Origin: Rhizobium sp. NXC14
GTDB taxonomy: Bacteria; Pseudomonadota; Alphaproteobacteria; Rhizobiales; Rhizobiaceae
Direction: 5' to 3'
Length of the DNA stretch: 64,000 bases
Assembly (NCBI RefSeq): GCF_002117485.1
Contig: NZ_CP021033.1
Coordinates: forward strand, 1-64,000
Shown: in pieces, positions 57,410 through 64,000 of the stretch
Numbering within the stretch: the stretch's first letter is position 1
Layout of the letters: every line of letters starts with the position of its first letter
Translations under genes and position numbers: made by a program
The notes under the pieces: generated by a model
Seen by the model: only the letters and a program-made list of their open reading frames with translations
What the model was told of the DNA's origin: nothing
Databases searched by the model: none

Positions 57410-58783
57410 TCAAACCTCCCTTGGCAGCCGGATCACGAACCCCGTGCCGGGCTCCCGGTTTTCGATGTGAAGCTCGGCCCTCAGTTGCTGCACCAACGCA
57501 CGCACGATCTTCATTCCGAGGCTTTTTCCGCCGTTCTGGCCGGACAGCACTTCCGGCGGCAGTCCTCGTCCGTCGTCGGCGATCTCGAGGCGGATCTCAT
57601 CGGCAATGCTGCGGGCGCTGACTGTGACGGCGCCGGAGACATCGGGATAGGCGTGCTTGAAGGCATTGGTCACCAGCTCATTGACGAGGAGGGCGATCTG
57701 GATCGCCCGGTCGGCATCGACCATGCATTGATCAGCGTTGACTGATACTGCGTGGCGGGAGGTCGATTGCTGCAGGCGCTGGCAGAGGCTCGACAGGAAA
57801 TCCGCCAGATCCACCGTTTCGATATCCGGCTGACGCCATAATTGATCGTGCACCTGGGCGATGGTTCCGACACGCGCTTCCGCATCGCGAAGCGCCTGTC
57901 CGACCTCCTCCTGTTTGGTCGAACGGGCCTGCATGGCGAGCATGGCCGCAACCAGAGCCAGGCTGTTCTTGACGCGATGGCTCATCTCCCGCAGCATGAT
58001 CTGCTGATGCTCGTCGGCGAAATGCCGCTCGGTATCGTCCCGGAGCACTTTGAGAAAACCGGCGCGCTGGGCGCGCAGCGGCATGGTCAAGCCGCTGCCC
58101 CAGAATGTCGAGCCGTCCTTACGCAAGTGAAACCGCTCGTTCTCGGCGCGGCCGCGCTCGGCCGCCGCCTCCATCTCGCGCTCCAGCGCGCCCTCTTCGC
58201 GGTCCTCGGGAACGAACAGGATGCGGGCGTCGCGACCGAGGATCTCGCTCTCCTCGTAGCCGAAGATGCGGCACGCGCCGGTGTTCCAGCTGATGATCCG
58301 CCCATCGCGGCCGAAGGCGAAGATCGCATAGTCGATCGCGCTTTTGAGAATAAGCTGGAGGCGCTCTTCGCTGGCGCGCCGAGCTTCGTCCTCATGCAGC
58401 ATCTGCGTTCGGTCGCGGACGATTTTCAGAAGGCCATAGGTCTCGCCGGCATCGTTGCGAAGCGGCATCATCAGTCCCGAAGCCCAGAACGAACTGCCGT
58501 CCTTTCTCACATGCCAGCGATTGTCGTCGGCGCGGCCGGTGGTCAAGGCAAGCCTGATCTCCTTAAGCATTGCCCCGGCAAGCTGATCTTCGAACGTAAA
58601 GATCACGGCACCGCTCTGTCCGATGATTTCGGGCGGCGAATAGCCGAAGAGATTTTCCGCGCCGGCGCTCCACGTCACGACAGTGCCGTCGCGATCCATC
58701 GCAAAGATTGCATAGTCCCGGGCGCTCTCAATGATGTGCCGATAGATTTCCGCCTCGTCGCTCGAAAGGGGATATTGATCCAT
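57410..58783 (-). CDS. PAS-PAS sensor histidine kinase (HWE/HisKA_2 type)
   Basis: Cytoplasmic sensor kinase of 457 residues. Two PAS domains occupy about 10-125 and 140-255 (SARDYAIFAMDRDGTVVTWS; SAIDYAIFAFGRDGRIISWN). The phosphoacceptor His269 is in LREMSHRVKNSLALVAAML, and the ATPase has LLVNELVTNAFKHAYP and DDGRGLPPE, a group-11/HWE-like set. There is no membrane segment. Kinases of this type drive the PhyR/EcfG general stress response, which fits the genomic setting, but the receiver partner is not proven. Confidence 0.9.
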   Translation of the reverse strand: MDQYPLSSDEAEIYRHIIESARDYAIFAMDRDGTVVTWSAGAENLFGYSPPEIIGQSGAVIFTFEDQLAGAMLKEIRLALTTGRADDNRWHVRKDGSSFWASGLMMPLRNDAGETYGLLKIVRDRTQMLHEDEARRASEERLQLILKSAIDYAIFAFGRDGRIISWNTGACRIFGYEESEILGRDARILFVPEDREEGALEREMEAAAERGRAENERFHLRKDGSTFWGSGLTMPLRAQRAGFLKVLRDDTERHFADEHQQIMLREMSHRVKNSLALVAAMLAMQARSTKQEEVGQALRDAEARVGTIAQVHDQLWRQPDIETVDLADFLSSLCQRLQQSTSRHAVSVNADQCMVDADRAIQIALLVNELVTNAFKHAYPDVSGAVTVSARSIADEIRLEIADDGRGLPPEVLSGQNGGKSLGMKIVRALVQQLRAELHIENREPGTGFVIRLPREV

Positions 58784-58960
58784 GTCTGCGCCCCCATGGA
58801 ATTGCCGTCAGTTACATTAGCACTTACTACAGTATATTCTCACCCAAGTGCGCTTGCGTACAAAGTGGCTACGGAGCCTTCTGTCGATAATAGCAGTTTA
58901 CGGCGAGGTGCCTTGCACTCGGCCATTGACGTGTCCTCTTGCCAAACAAAGGGCAGCGTG

Positions 58961-59559
58961 ATGCGAGCGTTCGAAAGCGAAAATCTCATTCTGTCGCAGT
59001 TGGCGGATCCGGGAACCGGCATTGCTTCCATTGTAGGCGACGAGTCCTGAGGGCAGCAAAGTCGAGATCGGCGTGCTTGGCAGGGACGGGATGTTGCCGC
59101 CGGCTCTGACGGTGGACGCGGAGCAGTTTTCATTCGACGTCACGATGCAGGTTGGGCTGTGATGGGCGCCGTGCGGAAGCCGGCGCCCTGGCATGCTTCC
59201 TCGCCGATCGGCCTGCGGTCCGCCGGCTGCTTTCGCGTTTTCTCCATAACTTGTTCCCGCAGGTCGCCAACACCGCGCCCTCCAACGCCGTGCACAAGAT
59301 CGATGTTCGCCTGGCGAAATGGATTCTGATGTGCAACGACCGCCTCAATGACGAAGAGGTTGAAATCACGCACGAATATGTGGCCACGTTGCTCGGAGTG
59401 CGCCGTTCCAGTGTCACCGATGCCTTACGCATCCTGGAGGGTAAGCATCTCATTTATTTCACCCGCGGCCTGGTGATCATCCAGAACCGCGCATCCCTCG
59501 AAGCCTTCGCCGCAGAGGCCTACGACCTCCCTGGTACCACAGGACGCGGCTGCCGCTGA
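58961..59559 (+). pseudogene. Broken fourth Crp/Fnr-family regulator
   Basis: Three frames must be joined: MRAFESENLILSQLADPG ending at GDES*, then PEGSKVEIGVLGRDGMLPPA to TMQVGL*, then the C-terminal half (NAVHKIDVRLAKWILMCNDR, ITHEYVATLLGVRRSSVTDA). These are the sensor domain and winged helix of the same regulator type as the three intact ones nearby. The changes lie near 59046 and 59158. The last 130 residues keep a usable open frame, but the sensor is broken and truncated. Confidence 0.85.
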
Positions 59560-59626
59560 TCGACCGCCCATCTCTGGCGCTGAGGCGCTGAAGCCGGCGT
59601 GCACCGAAGTCGGCGATACCCACGCG

Positions 59627-59887
59627 TCACTTACCCGGCAGATCCTTTTCGGTCGTCGCAGCTGCCGGAAGGCGGTTCTGCGACCCCTCCCTATCGGACG
59701 CGCGCAAAGGAGCTGTGGGCGCCTTCTGGACATAGATGCCGAGTCCGAGCGCGCCGATGGCGACCACAAAAGCGCCGGCGATGGCGGCGACCGATCGTCG
59801 CCCATCCTGCTTGATCATTCCGAAAGCAAGAGCAATTCCGAGAAAGGCCGCCCCTCCCGATACCGCAAAAAGCCAGAGATAATTCAT
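59627..59887 (-). CDS. Small two-helix membrane protein
   Basis: Protein of 86 residues with two hydrophobic helices (YLWLFAVSGGAAFLGIALAF; SVAAIAGAFVVAIGALGLGI) and a charged tail. Three ATGs in a row (59893, 59890, 59887) follow GGGAG; the third has the best spacing. No family name is known to me. It has its own EcfG-type promoter 27 bases upstream. Confidence 0.68.
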   Translation of the reverse strand: MNYLWLFAVSGGAAFLGIALAFGMIKQDGRRSVAAIAGAFVVAIGALGLGIYVQKAPTAPLRASDREGSQNRLPAAATTEKDLPGK

Positions 59888-59913
59888 CATCATGCTCCCA
59901 ATGTCAGGCCCCG

Positions 59914-59938
59914 AACCCGTGAAGATGGTGTAGGTTCC
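59914..59938 (-). promoter_or_regulatory. EcfG-type promoter of the 86-residue membrane protein
   Basis: Minus-strand GGAAC (59934-59938), 17 bases, GTT (59914-59916). Confidence 0.68.
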
Positions 59939-60077
59939 CACGGTCGTTGACGCGCGGGCGATGCGCGCTTGAATTTCATGCGGCGCATTGACGCACAACT
60001 GCCACGGTGCTACCAAGGAATTGGTCAGGCCAGTTGACCAGCGGCGTGCTTGAGGAGAAGCCGCCGGGGAGGCCAAG

Positions 60078-60836
60078 ATGTTTTCGCCCGTTGAATCGCG
60101 CCGCCTCTACAGGCAGGTGGCGGATCAGATTCGTTCAATGATCGCCGGCGGCGAGCTTGTCGTCGGCCAGAAGCTGCCGGCCGAGCGCGAGCTGGCAGAG
60201 CAACTGTCGGTATCACGCCCGACCGTGCGCGAAGCCCTGATCGTTCTGGAGGTCGAGGGTCTCGTCAACATCCGCATGGGCTCCGGCATCTATGTGGTGC
60301 GCCGGCAGGGCATCAGCATGGCGACAAGCGAAAGCGAGCCAGTGGAGGGGCCTTTCGAATTGCTGCAGGCGCGCGCGATCATCGAATGCGCCATAGCCGA
60401 AGAAGCGGCAACCCGGGCCAGGCCTGAAGACATTGCCGTGCTTGACGAGGCGCTGATGCGCATGAGCGGCGGCGTCAACGATGCGGCGACGGTGCTCGCC
60501 GCCGACCGCGCCTTTCACACCGGCATTGCCGCCATTGTCGGCAATTCGACGTTGACCCGCGTGACGGGCGAGATGTTCGACATGCGCATGACTCCCTATT
60601 TCGCCAAGCTCGCCAGCCATTTCGAGGGGCCGACGACATGGCGCAGCGCCGTCGATGAGCACCGGGCCATCCGCGATGCAATCGCCGCCGGCGATGCCGC
60701 CGGCGCGAAGGCTGCAATGCGCAGCCATCTCACCCTATCGCAGAAGAGATTTTCCGAGAGCTTCGGGGAGGAGTTCTCGGGAGAGGAGGAGCGCGGCCGC
60801 GACAAGGCGCCCGCGAAAGGAACCACCAAGACTTAA
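60078..60836 (+). CDS. GntR/FadR-family regulator
   Basis: Regulator of 252 residues. The winged helix is at about 8-75 (LYRQVADQIRSMIAGGELVV, LAEQLSVSRPTVREALIVLE) and the C-terminal FCD domain is all-helical (LLQARAIIECAIAEEAATRA, AADRAFHTGIAAI). FCD-type members often sense sugar acids. It sits 24 bases before the TRAP binding-protein gene in the same direction, so it probably controls uptake of its own effector. Confidence 0.88.
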   Translation: MFSPVESRRLYRQVADQIRSMIAGGELVVGQKLPAERELAEQLSVSRPTVREALIVLEVEGLVNIRMGSGIYVVRRQGISMATSESEPVEGPFELLQARAIIECAIAEEAATRARPEDIAVLDEALMRMSGGVNDAATVLAADRAFHTGIAAIVGNSTLTRVTGEMFDMRMTPYFAKLASHFEGPTTWRSAVDEHRAIRDAIAAGDAAGAKAAMRSHLTLSQKRFSESFGEEFSGEEERGRDKAPAKGTTKT

Positions 60837-60860
60837 ACCCGAGCACGGGAGGAGAGCGCA

Positions 60861-61835
60861 ATGAAGATGAGACTGGCAACGATACTGTGCACCGCAGCCG
60901 CGATCATGGCGACGACGGCGGTTGCGCATGCCCAGACCGTACTGAAATGGGCACATGTCTATGAAACCTCGGAGCCCTTCCACACTGATTCCGTCTGGGC
61001 CGCGGAAGAGATCGCCAAGCGTACCGACGGGCGCTACAAGATCGAGGTCTATCCGGCTTCGCAGCTCGGCAAGGAAGCCGACATCAACCAGGGGCTCAAG
61101 CTCGGTACGGTCGACATCATCATTTCTGGATCGAGCTTTGCCGCACGCGACTACAAGCCGATCGGCGTCACCTACTTCCCCTATATCTTCCGCAACCCCG
61201 ATCATCTGATCGCCTATACCAAGAGCGACGTCTTCAAGCGTCTTGCCAAGGGTTATGAGGACAAGACCGGCAACCATATCGCCGCCGTCAGCTATTACGG
61301 CACGCGCCACACCACCTCCAATAAACCGATTGCCAAATGCGCCGACATGCAGGGTCTGAAGATCCGCGTGCCCGACGTTCCGGCCTATCTCGCCATGCCG
61401 CGAGCATGCGGCGCCAACACCACGCCGATTGCCTTTGCCGAGGTCTATCTCGCTCTGCAGAACGGGACGGTCGAGGCGCAGGAAAACCCGCTGACGACGA
61501 TCGAGGCGAAGAAGTTCTACGAGGTCCAGAAAAACATCATCCTCACCGGCCATATCGTCGATCACCTGAACACCGTGATCTCGAAGCAGCTGTGGGCGAA
61601 GCTCTCCGACGAGGACAAGAAGATCTTCGGTGAAGTGATGCAGCAGGCAGCCGAGCGCACGAGCAAGACGATCGCCGGCAAGGAAAACAGCCTGGTTGCG
61701 ACCTTCAAGGAGAAGGGGCTCAACGTCGCCGAGGTCGACAAGAGCGATTTCGAGAAGAATGTGATGGAAAAGGTGAAGTTCGAAGACTTCGGCTACGAGA
61801 AGGCCGATTGGGAAGCGATCCGGGCGATTCAGTAG
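60861..61835 (+). CDS. TRAP transporter substrate-binding protein (DctP family)
   Basis: Periplasmic binding protein of 324 residues with a signal peptide (about 1-24, ending AVAHAQ). Mature start TVLKWAHVYETSEPFHTDSV, and the conserved LKIRVPDVPAYLAMPRACGA region that places the carboxylate-binding Arg. GGAGGAGAG precedes the ATG. Substrate is probably a carboxylate or sugar acid; not determined. Confidence 0.9.
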   Translation: MKMRLATILCTAAAIMATTAVAHAQTVLKWAHVYETSEPFHTDSVWAAEEIAKRTDGRYKIEVYPASQLGKEADINQGLKLGTVDIIISGSSFAARDYKPIGVTYFPYIFRNPDHLIAYTKSDVFKRLAKGYEDKTGNHIAAVSYYGTRHTTSNKPIAKCADMQGLKIRVPDVPAYLAMPRACGANTTPIAFAEVYLALQNGTVEAQENPLTTIEAKKFYEVQKNIILTGHIVDHLNTVISKQLWAKLSDEDKKIFGEVMQQAAERTSKTIAGKENSLVATFKEKGLNVAEVDKSDFEKNVMEKVKFEDFGYEKADWEAIRAIQ

Positions 61836-61854
61836 GAGCCTGAGAGCGCGGCCA

Positions 61855-62000
61855 GCCCCTCATCCGGCTGCCGCCACCTTCTCCCCGCCTTGCGGGGCGA
61901 AGGGGATATGCCGCCGCCTTTCCGTTCCTCTCCAACGTCTCGTGTGGCACGTCCCCTCGCCCCGTCAAGACGGGGAGAGGGTTAGGGTGAGGGGCAGCCT
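61855..62000. repeat. Palindromic intergenic repeat between dctP and dctQ genes
   Basis: The left arm AGCCCCTCATCCGGCTGCC and the right arm AGGGTTAGGGTGAGGGGC, with nested complementary arms CTTCTCCCCG/CGGGGAGAGG, form a large imperfect hairpin. This type of element is common between rhizobial genes. It lies inside the TRAP operon, in the 267-base gap. Confidence 0.65.
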
Positions 62001-62102
62001 TCGGCACGAACAAGGGCAGCAGCGGCACAAGGCTTGCCAACAATATGAAGGTCGCGCCGCCACACGCCGCGCCCATCTTCTCCAACCGGAACAAGGCCGA
62101 TC

Positions 62103-62675
62103 ATGTCGCAAGAAATTCATACGCCAATCACGGCCGAGGAAATCGGCCACGAATTCGAAGGGCACGCGCCGACCGCACATGTCGCAGACTATGCTGTCGA
62201 GGACTGGATCACGTTGATCGTCTTCTGGCTGATGGCGGGCTGCGTCTTCCTGCAGTTCTTCACGCGTTATGTGCTGAATGACAGCTATGCCTGGACCGAG
62301 GAAATCGCCATCAACTGCCTGATCGGCGTCGTCTTTCTCGGCGCGGTCATGTGCGTGCGCACCTCGCGGCATATTCAGGTGGATGTGTTCTATCACTATA
62401 TGCCGGCAGGGCTGGCGCGCGTGCTCGCGACCTTCGTCGATATCGTCCGCATCGGTTTCTTCGCCTATGGCTGCTATTTGATGTGGCGTTACGTCGACAT
62501 CGTCGCCGACGAGCAGATGGTCACCATCGACCTGCCGCGCAACATCGTCTTTTACTCCGTTCTCGTCGCCTTCGTGCTGATGCTGATCCGTGCGGTCATC
62601 GTCTTCATCGCCAATATGCGCCGCGGCTACTCCGTCCTGGAGCGCCCGGAAGAATTCCAATCCGTCGAAGGATGA
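62103..62675 (+). CDS. TRAP transporter small permease (DctQ family)
   Basis: Small inner-membrane subunit of 190 residues with four hydrophobic helices; WITLIVFWLMAGCVFLQFFT and EEIAINCLIGVVFLGAVMCV are typical. The large permease starts four bases after its stop. It joins with the binding protein and large permease as one importer. Confidence 0.88.
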   Translation: MSQEIHTPITAEEIGHEFEGHAPTAHVADYAVEDWITLIVFWLMAGCVFLQFFTRYVLNDSYAWTEEIAINCLIGVVFLGAVMCVRTSRHIQVDVFYHYMPAGLARVLATFVDIVRIGFFAYGCYLMWRYVDIVADEQMVTIDLPRNIVFYSVLVAFVLMLIRAVIVFIANMRRGYSVLERPEEFQSVEG

Positions 62676-62679
62676 CCCG

Positions 62680-64000
62680 ATGCTGCTGCTTCTTGGCTCG
62701 TTTCTGCTGCTGATGCTGGTCGGCGTGCCCGTCGCCATCTCGATGGCCGTCGCCTCCGTGCTTTACATCGTCCTTTACGGCGTGGCGCCAGACATCATCG
62801 TCGCCCAGCGCATGATCGCCGGCGTCGAGAGTTTTCCGCTGCTCGCCGTGCCCTTCTTCATCCTGGCCGGCAATCTGATGAATTCCGCCGGCGTTACCGG
62901 CCGTATCTATTCCTTCGCGGTCGCTCTCGTCGGCTGGATGAAGGGCGGGCTGGCGCAAGTCAACATCATCGGCTCCGTCATCTTCTCCGGCATGTCCGGC
63001 ACCGCGCTTGCCGATGCGGCCGGCATCGGCACGATCGAAATCAAGGCGATGAAGGACCATGGCTATCCCGTCGAGGCCGCTGTCGGTGTCACGGCGGCCT
63101 CGGCGACACTCGGGCCGATCTTCCCACCGTCGCTGCCCTTCGTCATCTACGGCATGATGGCGAATGTCTCGATCGGCGCCCTCTTCATGGCCGGCATCCT
63201 GCCCGGCGTCGTCATGACGCTGCTGATGATGGTCACCGTCGCCGCCTTCGCCTACCGCAAGCGCTGGGGTTCGGACGCGCCGTTCAATGTGCGCGAGCTC
63301 CTGTCGGCCGGCGTGGAAATCGTCGTCGTCCTGATGGTGCCTGTGGCGATCTATCTGATGATGCGCGCCGGTCTCTCGATGAATGCCGCGGCCGGCATCG
63401 CCCTTCTCGTGCTCCTGGCGCTCGACTGGTATTTCGGCTTCTCCGCCGTCATGGCGCTGATGACGCCGGTCATCCTGATCGGCGGCATGACGATGGGCTG
63501 GTTCACGCCGACCGAGGCCGCTGTCGCCGCCGTGCTCTGGTCGTTGTTCCTCGGCCTCGTACGCTACCGCACGATGACGCTCTCGACGCTTGCCAAAGCC
63601 AGCTTCGATACGATCGAAACGACGGCGTCGGTGCTCTTCATCGTCACGGCCGCTTCGGTTTTCGCGTGGCTCTTGACGGTCAGCCAGGCCGCGCAGCTGC
63701 TTTCCGATGCGATCCTGTCGATCACCGACAATAAATGGGTTTTCCTGATCCTGGTGAACCTGCTGATGCTCTTCGTCGGCTGCTTCCTCGATACGATCGC
63801 CGCAATCACCATCCTCGTGCCGATCCTTCTGCCGATTGTCGCGAAGTTCGGCATCGATCCCGTTCAGTTCGGCCTGATCATGACGCTGAACCTGATGATC
63901 GGCTTGCTTCACCCGCCGCTCGGCATGGTGTTGTTCGTGCTGTCGCGCGTCGCGAAGCTTTCGGTCGAACGCACGACGATGGCGATCGTGCCCTGGCTGG
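62680..64000 (+). CDS. TRAP transporter large permease (DctM family), 3' end missing
   Basis: Large permease; 440 codons are visible and the gene runs off the end. It has many hydrophobic segments and the family patterns VPFFILAGNLMNSAGVT, FSGMSGTALADAAGIGTIEI and GPIFPPSLPFVIYG. The ATG at 62680 follows the dctQ stop by four bases. It carries the Na+-coupled transport path. Confidence 0.92.
   Translation, partial: MLLLLGSFLLLMLVGVPVAISMAVASVLYIVLYGVAPDIIVAQRMIAGVESFPLLAVPFFILAGNLMNSAGVTGRIYSFAVALVGWMKGGLAQVNIIGSVIFSGMSGTALADAAGIGTIEIKAMKDHGYPVEAAVGVTAASATLGPIFPPSLPFVIYGMMANVSIGALFMAGILPGVVMTLLMMVTVAAFAYRKRWGSDAPFNVRELLSAGVEIVVVLMVPVAIYLMMRAGLSMNAAAGIALLVLLALDWYFGFSAVMALMTPVILIGGMTMGWFTPTEAAVAAVLWSLFLGLVRYRTMTLSTLAKASFDTIETTASVLFIVTAASVFAWLLTVSQAAQLLSDAILSITDNKWVFLILVNLLMLFVGCFLDTIAAITILVPILLPIVAKFGIDPVQFGLIMTLNLMIGLLHPPLGMVLFVLSRVAKLSVERTTMAIVPWL

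Noticed and set aside
62605..63912. 435-codon minus-strand frame opposite the TRAP large permease
   Set aside because: His/Asp/Arg-rich antisense shadow of a hydrophobic protein gene.

Overview
The window looks like chromosomal (or chromid) DNA of a Rhizobium of the etli/leguminosarum type. The evidence is the high-GC coding style, the ATGA-coupled panC-panB pair, the divergent oxyR/katG pair, a ProQ/FinO protein, many LysR, LacI and GntR regulators, ABC and TRAP uptake systems, and short palindromic intergenic repeats. No rRNA, tRNA, CRISPR array or prophage was seen. The assignment rests on protein and repeat character, not on a search.

Layout. 1-4.8 kb: 3' part of a chemotaxis receptor behind a di-haem cytochrome c peroxidase, an MFS transporter and a ProQ/FinO protein. 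5-10.1 kb: panCB, oxyR and katG with a strong terminator. 10.1-19.5 kb: a ribitol-dehydrogenase-like SDR, a VapBC module, a DUF3299 protein, a flavin-type oxidase, an SDR that lacks the catalytic Tyr/Lys, and an acyl-CoA cluster (enoyl-reductase-like MDR, hotdog thioesterase, AMP ligase, and a thiolase lacking its second catalytic Cys). 19.5-25.2 kb: LysR/cupin pair, NmrA-like protein, exported cupin, a trans-sulfuration PLP enzyme and YihY. 25.5-30.4 kb: a decayed zone with a cyclase gene split by a small deletion, intergenic repeats around a GFA protein, a broken IS110 transposase and a relic copy of the 3' end of the nearby NAD-kinase-like gene.

31-34.6 kb: a probable NAD-linked module. 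An NrtR-type Nudix/winged-helix regulator is divergent from an SPFH protein and an NAD-kinase-like protein, with two tandem TTAGT-N11-ACTAA boxes between them. 35-43.2 kb: an ABC exporter, then a LacI-controlled operon for uptake (binding protein and two permeases, no ATPase) and cytoplasmic hydrolysis (GH32) of a beta-fructoside.

43.3-60 kb: a stress island with two DUF892 ferritin-like proteins, Mn-catalase, DUF4142, an EcfG-like sigma factor, a SigF/NrsF pair, a P450, three intact Crp/Fnr paralogues plus a broken fourth, a PAS-PAS HWE/HisKA_2-type kinase, a receiver protein and several small proteins. Nine sites of the form GGAAC-N17-GTT lie upstream of stress-island genes, all with identical spacing, and a tenth precedes a small exported protein at 34.8 kb. 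This matches the alphaproteobacterial general-stress (EcfG/RpoE2) promoter and suggests one regulon. 60-64 kb: a GntR/FadR regulator and a TRAP transporter, with a palindromic repeat between the binding-protein and membrane genes; the large permease runs off the end.

The region is rich in pseudogenes: at least seven decayed genes or fragments are described.
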